DNA of 34,416 bases from Kineococcus rubinsiae (GCF_011839805.1 NZ_VWPY01000045.1:1-34416), one strand, 5' to 3'; counted from the first letter of the stretch, positions 24,126 through 33,648 are shown. Numbers and translations are program-made. The notes: generated by a model not told the origin, from the sequence alone.

Positions 24126-25352
24126 GTGCCGTCCGACCTGCCCGCCGCCCTCGCCGACGTCCGCACCCTGCTCCTGGACGCCGAGCACCTCGTGCGCGCC
24201 GTGGCCGCCGGCCGGCGCCGCGGGGTCGAGGCGCCCGCGGCCGAGCGCGTCGAGGTCCGGCCCGTCGCGCTGCGCTCGGGCCCGCACCTGCAGCTCGTCT
24301 CCCGCACCGGGCCCGTCGTCAGCACGCGCAACGCCCCCCTGGGCGAGGAGGCCGCCGCGGCGGTCGACGAGCTGCTCGCCCAGCCCTTCGGCAACCTGCA
24401 CGTGGAGACCGCCACCGAGGTCGTGCAGCTGCGGGTCACCAAGAAGGGCGAGGCGCAGCTGCACCGCTCCGCCACGAGCCGCCGGGGCGTGGAACCGGCC
24501 GGGCCGCAGGCGCACGACCGCCCCAAGCAGCGGCTGGTGGACCCCGAGGACCCGCTGTTCCGCGTCCTGGGCGCCGGCGGCGACAAGCGGCGGCAGGTGG
24601 ACGCCTTCGTCCGCCAGCTCGCGCCGCTGGCCCCCCGGGCCCTCGAGGCCGGCCCGGAGCGCGAGCTGCGCGCGGTCGACCTGGGCTGCGGCAACGCCTA
24701 CCTGACCTTCGCGGCCCACCGCTGGCTCGCGGGCCGGGCGGCGCAGGACGGCCGGACCCTGCGCACCGTGGGCGTGGACGTGCGCGACGACGTCGTCGCG
24801 CGCAGCCGCGGGCTGGCCGAGGAGGCCGAGCTGGGCGGTCTGGCGTTCGCGACCGGGACCATCGCCGCGGCCGAGCCGTTCGACGGCGAGGCGCCGGACG
24901 TCGTCCTCGCCCTGCACGCGTGCGACACCGCGACCGACGAGGCCCTGGCGCGCGCCGTGCGCTGGCAGGCCCCGGTCGTGCTCGCCGCCCCGTGCTGCCA
25001 CCACGACGTGCAGCGGCAGATCGTGGAGGGGACCGGCGGCCCGGCGGCCGCGGGCCCGCTCGTGCGGCACGCGATCCTGCGCGAGCGCTTCGCGGACGTC
25101 CTCACCGACGCCCTGCGCTCGCTCGTGCTGCAGCTGCTGGGCTACCGGGTCGAGGTGGTGGAGTTCGTCGACTCGCGGCACACCCCGCGCAACGCGCTGC
25201 TGCGCGCCGTCCGGACCGGGTCCGCACCGCGCCCGGAGCTGCTCGCCGAGTTCGACGAGCTCACCGCGGCGTGGGGCGTCGAACCCGCCCTCGCCCGCAT
25301 GCTCGCGCCGGAGCTGGCGGCCGTGCGGACGGGCCTCGGCGCTACCGCCTGA
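24126..25352 (+). CDS. SAM-dependent methyltransferase (Methyltransf_32 type)
   Basis: A 408-residue protein with an N-terminal region of about 170 residues unlike common methyltransferases, then a Rossmann domain: motif I DLGCGNAYLTFAA (185-197), acidic end of strand two VGVDVRDD (215-222), LHACDTATDEAL (263-274) and the active-site-like APCCHHD (288-294). These latter two motifs are shared with the Methyltransf_32 family, related to eukaryotic METTL25/RRNAD1. The target (RNA or protein) is not known. The GTG at 24126 is preceded 6 nt upstream by GATGAT and lacks a ribosome binding site, so it may be leaderless. It converges on the DUF1540 gene with only 6 nt between stops. Confidence 0.85.
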   Translation: MPSDLPAALADVRTLLLDAEHLVRAVAAGRRRGVEAPAAERVEVRPVALRSGPHLQLVSRTGPVVSTRNAPLGEEAAAAVDELLAQPFGNLHVETATEVVQLRVTKKGEAQLHRSATSRRGVEPAGPQAHDRPKQRLVDPEDPLFRVLGAGGDKRRQVDAFVRQLAPLAPRALEAGPERELRAVDLGCGNAYLTFAAHRWLAGRAAQDGRTLRTVGVDVRDDVVARSRGLAEEAELGGLAFATGTIAAAEPFDGEAPDVVLALHACDTATDEALARAVRWQAPVVLAAPCCHHDVQRQIVEGTGGPAAAGPLVRHAILRERFADVLTDALRSLVLQLLGYRVEVVEFVDSRHTPRNALLRAVRTGSAPRPELLAEFDELTAAWGVEPALARMLAPELAAVRTGLGATA

Positions 25353-25364
25353 GACCGCTCAGGC
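25347..25364. terminator. Palindrome formed by two convergent stop codons
   Basis: GCCTGA (25347-25352) and TCAGGC (25359-25364) are perfect 6-bp arms around GACCGC. Each arm contains the Ala-stop end (GCC TGA) of one of the two convergent genes. The small hairpin could be a weak two-way terminator. Confidence 0.4.
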
Positions 25365-25658
25365 CGCCGCGTAGGTGAGGCACTCGGTCTCGCCGTTGGC
25401 GGCGGTGCCGACCTCGATGGTCGACGCGGTGCACGTGAGGTCCGCGTTGTGGGTGCAGTCGGAGAGCTGGCAGGCCCCGACGTGGCCCGCGGGCGACGTC
25501 GAGCGCTTGGTGGGCGAGCCGAGGAACGTGGCGCAGTGGTTCGCACCGTGGTCCCCGACGGTGATCGCCGGGGCGTGGCAGGACACGTCCGCGTTGAACG
25601 TGCACCCGCTGACGGAGCACTGGTGGATGGGGGTGAGGTCGAGGTTCACGGTGGCCAT
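25359..25658 (-). CDS. DUF1540 protein with two cysteine modules
   Basis: A 99-residue protein made of two DUF1540 repeats. Module one has Cys14, Cys19, Cys27 and Cys42 (CSVSGCTFNADVSCHAPAITV, then HCATF). Module two has Cys63, Cys68, Cys76 and Cys93 (CQLSDCTHNADLTCTASTIEV, then ECLTY). The CX4CX7C...C pattern suggests one bound metal, probably zinc, per module; family function is unknown. A Ser/Thr/Pro-rich linker (48-58) joins the modules. The ATG has no strong ribosome binding site. It lies downstream of serC, separated by a palindrome-rich region. Confidence 0.88.
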   Translation of the reverse strand: MATVNLDLTPIHQCSVSGCTFNADVSCHAPAITVGDHGANHCATFLGSPTKRSTSPAGHVGACQLSDCTHNADLTCTASTIEVGTAANGETECLTYAAA

Positions 25659-25697
25659 GCGGGGAGCATGCCCTGCGAGAACCGGGTCGCGCTAGGC

Positions 25698-25768
25698 AGG
25701 AATGCCTTCCCTGAACGGTTTCCGGGAAGGCCAGGAAAGGCATTCCTCACCTCTTTCCGGGAATGAGG
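25698..25768. repeat. Nested palindromes between serC and DUF1540
   Basis: AGGAATGCCTT (25698-25708) is inverted at 25737-25747. Inside it CCTTCCC (25705-25711) is inverted at 25724-25730. CATTCC (25741-25746) is inverted at 25760-25765, and CCTCA (25745-25749) at 25764-25768. TTTCCGGGAA occurs twice, 35 bp apart (25719-25728 and 25754-25763). The stretch is richer in A/T than its surroundings. It follows the serC stop directly, so part may terminate serC; competing pairings could form an RNA switch, and a regulator site is also possible. Confidence 0.7.
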
Positions 25769-28213
<2,445 letters not shown>

Positions 28214-29020
28214 TCAGACCGCGTCCGCGAACCCCCGGCGCACCCGCACGAGCAGCTCGTCCGGGTCCTCCCGCCAGAGGGCGGAGCTGAGGACCTCGAC
28301 CTCGACGCCGCCGGTGAACCCCGTCTCGGCGACGCGCGCGGACAGCCACGGCAGGTCGATGAGGCCGTCGCCCATGACGACGCGGTCCAGCAGCAGGTCG
28401 GTGGTCGCGGGCTTCCAGTCCGACACGTGGTAGCCGAGCACGCGGCCCCGGGCGCGGACGAGCTGCGCGGCCAGGTCCGGGTCCCACCACACGTGGTAGG
28501 CGTCGACCACCACGCCGAGGTGCTCGTCGTCGAACTCCTCGACGAGGTCGAGCGCCTGGCGCAGCGAGACCACGACCGAGCGGACGCTGATCATCATGGG
28601 GTGCAGCGGTTCGATGCCGAGGCGGACACCCGCGGCCGCCGCGTGGGGCAGCAGCGCCTCGATCCCGTCGCGCACCCGCCGGCGGGCCCCGGGGAGGTCC
28701 GTGTCCGTCAACGGCCCGCAGACGAGGACGAGGACGTCGGCCCCCAGGGCCGCGGCCTCCTCCACGGCGCGGCGGTTGTCCGCCAGCACCTGCGCGGGCG
28801 TCGCCGCCGGGTCGGTGAACATCCCGCCGCGGCAGACGCTCGTGACGCGCAGCCCGGCGTCGCGCACCAGCCGCACCGACCGCTCCAGCCCCGCCGCGGC
28901 GATCTTGTCGCGCCACAGGGCGATCCCCCCGATCCCGTGCCGGCCGCAGGCGTCGACGGCCTGCTCCAGGCTGAGGGAGTTCACGGTGATCTGGTTCAGG
29001 CTGAGGCGCCCGGCGTCCAT
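28214..29020 (-). CDS. Sugar phosphate isomerase/epimerase (AP endonuclease 2 TIM-barrel family)
   Basis: A 268-residue TIM-barrel enzyme of the family that includes xylose-isomerase-like, IolE/IolI and hydroxypyruvate isomerases. Likely metal ligands are Glu137 (LGIEPLHP), Asp173 and His176 (VVVDAYHVWWDP), with His198 (GYHVSDWK) and Glu240 (GGVEVEVLSS) completing the site. The substrate is probably a keto sugar or inositol derivative, not determinable here. ATG 29020 has GGAG 7 nt upstream. A promoter and a near-perfect LacI-type operator lie just upstream, so it is probably induced by a sugar. No LacI regulator is in the window. Convergent with the RbsD-like gene. Confidence 0.88.
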   Translation of the reverse strand: MDAGRLSLNQITVNSLSLEQAVDACGRHGIGGIALWRDKIAAAGLERSVRLVRDAGLRVTSVCRGGMFTDPAATPAQVLADNRRAVEEAAALGADVLVLVCGPLTDTDLPGARRRVRDGIEALLPHAAAAGVRLGIEPLHPMMISVRSVVVSLRQALDLVEEFDDEHLGVVVDAYHVWWDPDLAAQLVRARGRVLGYHVSDWKPATTDLLLDRVVMGDGLIDLPWLSARVAETGFTGGVEVEVLSSALWREDPDELLVRVRRGFADAV

Positions 29021-29042
29021 CGGTTCGCTCCGTCGCGTCGTG

Positions 29043-29056
29043 GGAATGCGCTTTCC
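29043..29056. promoter_or_regulatory. LacI-family operator before the isomerase gene
   Basis: GGAATGCGCTTTCC (minus strand GGAAAGCGCATTCC) has palindromic arms GGAA and TTCC around GCGC, with a single symmetric mismatch pair. It closely matches the GAAAGCGCTTTC-type sites of LacI-family sugar repressors. It covers the predicted transcription start near 29053. Confidence 0.7.
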
Positions 29057-29059
29057 GGC

Positions 29060-29089
29060 ACTGTCCCACGCCCGCGGGCCGGGGGTCAA
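29060..29089 (-). promoter_or_regulatory. Candidate promoter of the isomerase gene
   Basis: On the minus strand TTGACC (29089-29084) and GACAGT (29065-29060) are 18 bp apart. The -35 overlaps the stop codon of the upstream GNAT gene. The predicted start near 29053 falls inside the LacI-type operator. Confidence 0.5.
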
Positions 29090-29517
29090 CGAACCGCGTC
29101 GCGCCCCGGCGCGCCCCAGAGGGCCACGAGCCCCGCCGACGTGGGGCTGAACCCGCACGAGCGCACGTAGAAGTCGCGCAGGGGCGCCTCGAAGTCGACG
29201 TGCAGCCACGCGCAGCCGGCCTCGCGCGCCTGCTCGGCCGCCGCCGCCACGAGCGCGCGGCCGATCCCCCGGCGACGGTGGGCGGCGGCGACGAGGGTGT
29301 CCAGGAGGAACGCGTGCGTCCCGCCGTCCCACGCGACGTTGACGAACCCGACGAGGTCCGCGTCCGTCCCGGCCGTCGCGCACACCCAGCCCAGGCTGTG
29401 GCGCTGCAGGCGGGACACGACGTCCTCCGCCCCGACCGGGTGCCCGAAACCCTCGGCGTGCAGGGCGTTCAGCGCCGCGTTGGTGACCGCACCGCGCCAG
29501 CGGTAGCTGATGTCCAC
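29086..29517 (-). CDS. GNAT-family N-acetyltransferase
   Basis: Acetyl-CoA-dependent acyltransferase of 143 residues. The acetyl-CoA loop is HRRRGIGRALVAAA (about 80-93), preceded by the strand AFLLDTLVAA; motif B is seen in FEAPLRDFYVRSCGFSP, where the Tyr may act in catalysis. The N-terminal part WRGAVTNAALNALHAEGF is typical of a common actinobacterial subgroup. The substrate is unknown. Start GTG 29517 is preceded by TAGCCT with exactly 6 nt (GGCGGC) between, so the transcript is probably leaderless. It is upstream of the isomerase, which has its own promoter. Confidence 0.9.
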   Translation of the reverse strand: MDISYRWRGAVTNAALNALHAEGFGHPVGAEDVVSRLQRHSLGWVCATAGTDADLVGFVNVAWDGGTHAFLLDTLVAAAHRRRGIGRALVAAAAEQAREAGCAWLHVDFEAPLRDFYVRSCGFSPTSAGLVALWGAPGRDAVR

Positions 29518-29523
29518 GCCGCC

Positions 29524-29529
29524 AGGCTA
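29524..29529 (-). promoter_or_regulatory. Leaderless -10 of the GNAT gene
   Basis: TAGCCT on the minus strand, 6 nt before the GTG start; same layout and same GGCGGC spacer as at the DinB gene. Confidence 0.55.
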
Positions 29530-30447
29530 GGAGGGCGGACCGGCGGCGGCAGGCCCGAGCCGCCGCGCGAGCCACGCGTCCGCGTCGTCGAGCGCCGCGC
29601 GGGCCATCGGGGTCGGGTGCTGGGTGAAGGCGTGCGGCGACGCGGGGTAGACGGCCAGGTCGACGTCGACCCCGGCCGCCACGAGCCGTCCCGCCACCGC
29701 GCGGTTGTCCTCGAGCAGCACGTCGTCGGCCCCCACGACCAGGAGCACGGGCGGCAGGCCGGCGAACTCCGCGAAGCCCGGCGAGAGGTCCGGGTGGGTG
29801 CGGTCCGCGGCCGGGCCGGCGTAGGCGTCGAGGAAGAACTCACCGGCGATCAGGCGCCCGGCGGGGGTCCGGCCGCTGAGGTCGTAGGTGCCGCAGTGCA
29901 GGACGGCGCCGCGCACGGCGGAGAGCCCCCGGTCGCGCAGCCGCAGCAGCGTGGTCAGGGCGAGCGTCGCACCCGAGGAGAGGCCCGCGAGGGCGAGGGC
30001 CGTCGTCCCGAAGCGCTCCCCGGCCTGCCGCAGCAGCCAGCGCGCCACGACCTCGCAGTCGTCGGCGGCCGCGGGCCACGGGTGCTCGGGGGCGAGGCGG
30101 TGCTCCACGCCGACCACGACGACGCCGAGCGCGTCCGCCAGGCGCCGGTGGCGCCGGTCGTCGCCCGCCGTCGAGCCGAGCAGGAAGCCCCCGCCGTGGA
30201 CGTCCAGCACCACCGCGCGGGGCCTGCCGCGCGACGGTGCGTGCACCCGGACCGGGACGCGGTGGCCCTCGAGCTCCAGGACCTCGACGGGTGCGGGGTC
30301 CGGCGTCCCGGCCGCCGCCCGCACCGCGGCGAGCTCCGTGAGGGTCCCGGGCCCCCGGCGGGCGCCCCGCTGCGCGTAGAACGCCCGCGACTCCGCGACG
30401 AGCGGCAGCAGGCGCGGGTCCTCGGGGTGGTCCAGCCCGGGCGGCAC
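29527..30447 (-). CDS. Alpha/beta hydrolase, HSL-type esterase
   Basis: A 306-residue carboxylesterase of the hormone-sensitive-lipase family. The oxyanion motif HGGGF is at 84-88, the nucleophile Ser157 lies in GLSSG (155-159), the acid is Asp241 or Asp242 (VGADDVLLED), and the base is His272 (ASPHAF). YDLSG and VEHRLAPEHPWPAAADD are typical of the group. No signal peptide is seen, so it is cytoplasmic; short-chain esters are usual substrates. The GTG at 30447 is preceded by TAGGGT 7 nt upstream, without a ribosome site. It is divergent from pdxH. Confidence 0.93.
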   Translation of the reverse strand: MPPGLDHPEDPRLLPLVAESRAFYAQRGARRGPGTLTELAAVRAAAGTPDPAPVEVLELEGHRVPVRVHAPSRGRPRAVVLDVHGGGFLLGSTAGDDRRHRRLADALGVVVVGVEHRLAPEHPWPAAADDCEVVARWLLRQAGERFGTTALALAGLSSGATLALTTLLRLRDRGLSAVRGAVLHCGTYDLSGRTPAGRLIAGEFFLDAYAGPAADRTHPDLSPGFAEFAGLPPVLLVVGADDVLLEDNRAVAGRLVAAGVDVDLAVYPASPHAFTQHPTPMARAALDDADAWLARRLGPAAAGPPS

Positions 30448-30454
30448 GGGCGGA

Positions 30455-30460
30455 ACCCTA
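30455..30460 (-). promoter_or_regulatory. Leaderless -10 of the esterase gene
   Basis: TAGGGT on the minus strand, 7 nt before the GTG start at 30447. Confidence 0.5.
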
Positions 30461-30476
30461 CGGCGGCGCGGACGCC

Positions 30477-30516
30477 CCGGCGGGACCGCCGGTCCTCCGG
30501 CGGGACCGCCGGTCCC
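30477..30516. repeat. 20-bp tandem repeat between esterase and pdxH
   Basis: CCGGCGGGACCGCCGGTCCT (30477-30496) is followed by the same sequence ending in C (30497-30516). Each unit holds the hairpin GGACC-GCC-GGTCC. It lies in the 106-nt divergent promoter region, near the -35 zone of both genes. Confidence 0.8.
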
Positions 30517-30541
30517 CCGGCGCTGCCGCGCGGGCGCCGCC

Positions 30542-30547
30542 TACGCT
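30542..30547 (+). promoter_or_regulatory. Leaderless -10 of pdxH
   Basis: TACGCT at 30542-30547, with 6 nt before the GTG start at 30554 and no separate ribosome binding site. Confidence 0.55.
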
Positions 30548-30553
30548 GCGGGG

Positions 30554-31231
30554 GTGGAAGACCCCTCGCAGCGCCGCGTCGACTACTCCGACACCCCCTT
30601 CGAGGAGGCGGACCTCGCGGCCACGCCCCTGGAGCAGTTCTCGCGCTGGTACTCCGCGGCGGTCGAGGCGGCGGTCGCCGAACCCAACGCGATGACGGTC
30701 GCGACCGCGTCGCCGGAGGGCCCGTCCGCCCGCACGGTGCTGCTGAAGGCCGTGGACGGCCGGGGTTTCGTCTTCTACACCAACCAGCTCTCGCGCAAGG
30801 CCCGCGCCATCGCGGGCGACCCGCGGGTCGCCCTGCTGTTCGGCTGGGTCGGCATGCAGCGCCAGGTCTCCGTGCGGGGCAGCGCGGCTCCCGTGGAGCG
30901 CGCCGAGACCGACGCGTACTTCGTCTCACGCCCCTACGGCTCCCGCATCGGGGCCTGGGTCAGCGAGCAGTCCGAACCCGTCGCCTCGGCCGCGGTCCTG
31001 CACGAGCGCGAGGCGGAGCTCCGGCGGCGCTGGCCCGACACCGGCTCGGCCACCGACGTCCCGACGCCCCCGCACTGGGGCGGCTACCTCGTGCAGGCGT
31101 GGGAGGTCGAGTTCTGGCAGGGCCGGGCGTCCCGGCTGCACGACCGCCTGGTGTTCCGCACCGACCGGCCGGGCGCGCCCGCGCCGCTGGACGCCGCGCC
31201 GGCCTGGAGCGTGGAGCGCCGCCAGCCCTGA
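30554..31231 (+). CDS. pdxH: Pyridoxamine 5'-phosphate oxidase
   Basis: FMN-dependent enzyme that oxidises pyridoxine or pyridoxamine 5'-phosphate to pyridoxal 5'-phosphate, the cofactor needed by SerC and other enzymes. The 225 residues show the family order: LEQFSRWYSAAVEAAVAEPNAMTVATASPEGPSARTVLLK (FMN site), FVFYTNQLSRKARAIAGDPRVALLFGW, RQVSVRGSA, SRPYGSRIGAWVSEQS, and the C-terminal EFWQGRASRLHDRLVF with the substrate-binding Arg-x-His. The GTG start fits the leaderless layout. It is divergent from the esterase gene. In many actinobacteria pdxH sits between serC and citrate synthase. Confidence 0.96.
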   Translation: MEDPSQRRVDYSDTPFEEADLAATPLEQFSRWYSAAVEAAVAEPNAMTVATASPEGPSARTVLLKAVDGRGFVFYTNQLSRKARAIAGDPRVALLFGWVGMQRQVSVRGSAAPVERAETDAYFVSRPYGSRIGAWVSEQSEPVASAAVLHEREAELRRRWPDTGSATDVPTPPHWGGYLVQAWEVEFWQGRASRLHDRLVFRTDRPGAPAPLDAAPAWSVERRQP

Positions 31232-31272
31232 TCCCCCGCGGCCTCCCCGGCGCTCCGTCTCCGCCCGCCGGG

Positions 31273-32040
31273 CTAGCGCAGCAGGGCCGCCGTCTCGCGG
31301 GACGCCTTGCGGATGCCGGAGCGCTCGTCGAGCCACCCGCCCGCGACCCCGACGACGGGCAGCTTGCCGATCACGCGCGGGAGGAACCCGCCGCGCGGGC
31401 GCTCGTCCAGCAGCGCCGTGACCCCCAGCAGGGCCCGCGCGAGCCGCCAGACGGTGCGGGCCGCCCGCTGGGCGCCCGCGAGCCGGCCCCCGTCGTCGGC
31501 GGAGTCGTCGGCGGCGGCGGCGCCGTCCTCGTCGCTCGCCTCCAGCCGGCGGGCGGCCTCCCCGTCCGCGGGGACGGCGTCGGCAGCCCGCGGCAGCTTG
31601 CGCTCGAAGAGGACCTCGGCCAGCAGCGGCACCCAGTCCGCGGGCGCCGTCCGCCCGTGCTCGCGCGCCGTCGCGCAGACGGCCAGCCCGGCCGCCGAGG
31701 CGCCGAGGGCGGCCTGCAGCGGAACGCGGTCGCTCAGGGCCCCGGCGAAGCGGGGCGCCGCGGCCGCGAGCCCGGCACTGATCCCGATGCGCGTCACCCA
31801 CCAGTCGACGCGGCGCTGCAGCGGCTGGGCCGCCCACTCCCGGGAGCCGGGACGCGTCTTCCCCAGCGCACGGTCGCGCACGGCGTCGGCGGCCCGCCGC
31901 GGGAAGGTTGCGGAGGGCGGCGGGTCGTCGTCGACGCCGAGCCACCGGCCCGGGTCGCCGAGGACGTGGCCGACCATGCCGGCGTAGATCCCGAGGGCCC
32001 GCGTGAGCTGCTCGTCGGTGACGGCCGGGTTCCTGGCCAC
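31273..32040 (-). CDS. Conserved protein of unknown function, possibly EcsC-like
   Basis: A 255-residue protein. The first 75 residues are polar and helical; 85-130 is a small-residue-rich region (VTRIGISAGLAAAAPRFAGALSDRVPLQAALGASAAGLAVCATAREHG); residues 150-185 are acidic and low in complexity (DEDGAAAADDSADDGG). The end IGKLPVVGVAGGWLDERSGIRKAS resembles the C-terminus of EcsC-family proteins, which is the only family hint I have. Definite membrane helices are uncertain. GTG 32040 is chosen because AGGGAG lies 6 nt upstream and no such site precedes the longer frame. Neighbours give no clue. Confidence 0.7.
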   Translation of the reverse strand: MARNPAVTDEQLTRALGIYAGMVGHVLGDPGRWLGVDDDPPPSATFPRRAADAVRDRALGKTRPGSREWAAQPLQRRVDWWVTRIGISAGLAAAAPRFAGALSDRVPLQAALGASAAGLAVCATAREHGRTAPADWVPLLAEVLFERKLPRAADAVPADGEAARRLEASDEDGAAAADDSADDGGRLAGAQRAARTVWRLARALLGVTALLDERPRGGFLPRVIGKLPVVGVAGGWLDERSGIRKASRETAALLR

Positions 32041-32191
32041 GGGTCGCTCCCTGTCTGCTCCGGTCGCCCCCGGGGCGGCGGCGGACTCGGCGGCGAGCCT
32101 AGGGCGGCAGAGGAGACGCGGCCTCCCGGCGGAACGTCCCCGGTTCCCCGTTCCCGGTCCACCGTGCCCGCTTCTCCGCGCGACGGAGGTC

Positions 32192-32755
32192 TCAGCCGGC
32201 GGCCGGGCGCCAGCCGGGCGGCGGGTCCTCGCCGACGCGCCCGTCGACGGCCTCGCGCAGCAGGTCGGCGTGCCCGGTGTGGCGGCCGTACTCCTCGAGG
32301 AGGTCGCACACGAGGCGGCGGGCGCTCGCGTGCTCCCCCGCAGGCGTCGCCATCGGCACCGGCACCCCGAGGTCACTGTCGCGCAGGACCTCCGCGAACC
32401 GGCCGCGCGAGCGTTCCAGCGCACCGTCGTAGAGGGCGTAGAGGGTCTGCGGGGAGTGCGCGGCCGCGGTCTCGAACTCGTCCTCGTCCTCCGCACCGGC
32501 CCACGGCGCGCCCAGCGGCGCACCCGTCAGCTTCACGGTGCTCGCGTGGTCCTCGACGAGCGCGAGGTGCTTCAGCAGCCCGCCCAGGGTCAGGGCCGAC
32601 GCACCGGTGCGGGCCTGCAGCCCGTCCGCGTGCAGGCCGTCGGCCTTCCAGCGGAACGTGGCTCGCAACCGGTCCAGCGCCCCGAGCAGCTGCTCGGCCT
32701 CCGTCCCGGCGATCGGGGGTTCCCACGGCGTCGCGTCCGGCCCGGTCTCGGTCAT
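32192..32755 (-). CDS. DinB/DUF664-family protein (mycothiol-S-transferase-like)
   Basis: A 187-residue four-helix-bundle protein of the DinB superfamily. The metal triad is His63 (LLKHLALVEDH), His158 and His162 (EEYGRHTGHADLLREAVDG). The N-terminal LLGALDRLRATFRWKADGLHADGL and the TLGGLLKHLALVEDHA segment are typical of actinobacterial DUF664 members, several of which are metal-dependent mycothiol transferases used in detoxification. Whether this one uses mycothiol is inference. The ATG at 32755 is preceded by TAGCGT with the 6-nt spacer GGCGGC, a leaderless layout. Confidence 0.92.
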   Translation of the reverse strand: MTETGPDATPWEPPIAGTEAEQLLGALDRLRATFRWKADGLHADGLQARTGASALTLGGLLKHLALVEDHASTVKLTGAPLGAPWAGAEDEDEFETAAAHSPQTLYALYDGALERSRGRFAEVLRDSDLGVPVPMATPAGEHASARRLVCDLLEEYGRHTGHADLLREAVDGRVGEDPPPGWRPAAG

Positions 32756-32761
32756 GCCGCC

Positions 32762-32767
32762 ACGCTA
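32762..32767 (-). promoter_or_regulatory. Leaderless -10 of the DinB gene
   Basis: TAGCGT on the minus strand, 6 nt (GGCGGC) before the ATG at 32755. Confidence 0.55.
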
Positions 32768-32816
32768 GGGCGCGCCGGCCTCCCGCGGGAGGGACCGGCG
32801 CACCCCGTTGCGAACC

Positions 32817-33527
32817 CTAGGCGGCGCCGAGGTGCGCCGCGTAGAACTCCGCGGGGTCCTTGGCCAGGCTCGCCTTGACCATCTCGCTCCAGTCGTCGAC
32901 GACGACCTCGACACGGCCGGCCTCGACCCCGTCGAGCGCGGCCCGCACGACCTCCGACGGCGCGGTCTTGGGCCCGTCGTAGCCGGCCATCATGTCCGTG
33001 TCGGCCGCACCGAGGTGGATCCCGACGACCTGGGTCCCCTGCGGCGCGAGCTCCAGGCGCACGCTGTTCGTCATCGCCCACTCGGCGGCCTTGGCGACGC
33101 TGTAGGAGCCGGCGCCGGGGAAGGAGAACCACGACAGCGCGGACAGGACGTTGGCGATCGCGCCACCCCCGTTGCGCTGCAGGACGGGAGCGAAGGCGCG
33201 GACCACGTCGAGGGTGCCCCAGAGGTGGGTGTCGAGCTCGGCCCGGACCACGGCCAGGTCCCCCGCGACGAGGTCCTCCGCGAGGCTGATGCCCGCGTTG
33301 TTCACGAGCAGCGTGACGTCGCCCGCCGCGGCGGCGGCCGCGGCGACGGAGGCGGGGTCGGTGATGTCGAGGGCCAGCACCTCGACGCCCGGCAGGTCGA
33401 CGGCGCCGGGGTTGCGGGACGTGGCGTAGACCTTCGCCGCGCCGCGCTCGAGCAGCGCGAGGGCGAAGTGGCGGCCGAGGCCGCGGTTGGCGCCCGTGAC
33501 GAGAGCGGTCGAACCGGCGATCTGCAC
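32817..33527 (-). CDS. Short-chain dehydrogenase/reductase under MerR-type control
   Basis: NAD(P)-dependent oxidoreductase of 236 residues: nucleotide motif TGANRGLG (11-18), NNAG (76-79), catalytic Ser129, Tyr142 and Lys146 (SYSVAKAA). The substrate loop after GIHLGAADTDMMAGYDGPK and the C-terminal KASLAKDPAEFYAAHLG are typical of a common group of bacterial SDRs with unknown substrates. GTG 33527 has AGGAG 5 nt upstream. Its promoter has a 20-bp spacer with a dyad, and a MerR gene lies divergently 121 bp away, so it is probably the regulator's target, induced by the signal the regulator senses. Confidence 0.93.
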   Translation of the reverse strand: MQIAGSTALVTGANRGLGRHFALALLERGAAKVYATSRNPGAVDLPGVEVLALDITDPASVAAAAAAAGDVTLLVNNAGISLAEDLVAGDLAVVRAELDTHLWGTLDVVRAFAPVLQRNGGGAIANVLSALSWFSFPGAGSYSVAKAAEWAMTNSVRLELAPQGTQVVGIHLGAADTDMMAGYDGPKTAPSEVVRAALDGVEAGRVEVVVDDWSEMVKASLAKDPAEFYAAHLGAA

Positions 33528-33583
33528 GTCTTCTCCTGGTGGTGCGGGGCCTGGGGGCTGATCCCCCCGGCCGTGCTCCAGGT

Positions 33584-33615
33584 ACGCTAGGACCTCACGT
33601 TGACGTCAGAGGCAA
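33584..33615 (-). promoter_or_regulatory. MerR-type long-spacer promoter of the SDR gene
   Basis: On the minus strand TTGCCT (33615-33610) and TAGCGT (33589-33584) are 20 bp apart, too far for normal polymerase binding but right for MerR-family activation. Within the spacer, GACCTCA-CGT-TGACGTC (33591-33607) is a dyad with 6 of 7 matching pairs, centred exactly on the spacer. On the plus strand TTGACG (33600-33605), inside the dyad, could be a -35 for the merR gene. Confidence 0.7.
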
Positions 33616-33623
33616 GTCCTCTG
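33607..33623. promoter_or_regulatory. Second dyad upstream of merR
   Basis: CAGAGG (33607-33612) and CCTCTG (33618-33623) are perfect inverted repeats around CAAGT. The dyad covers the -35 of the SDR promoter and lies 26 nt before the merR start. It may be a second binding site or a hairpin in the merR leader. Confidence 0.4.
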
Positions 33624-33648
33624 CTGAGAGCGGAACGGGGGTGGCGCG

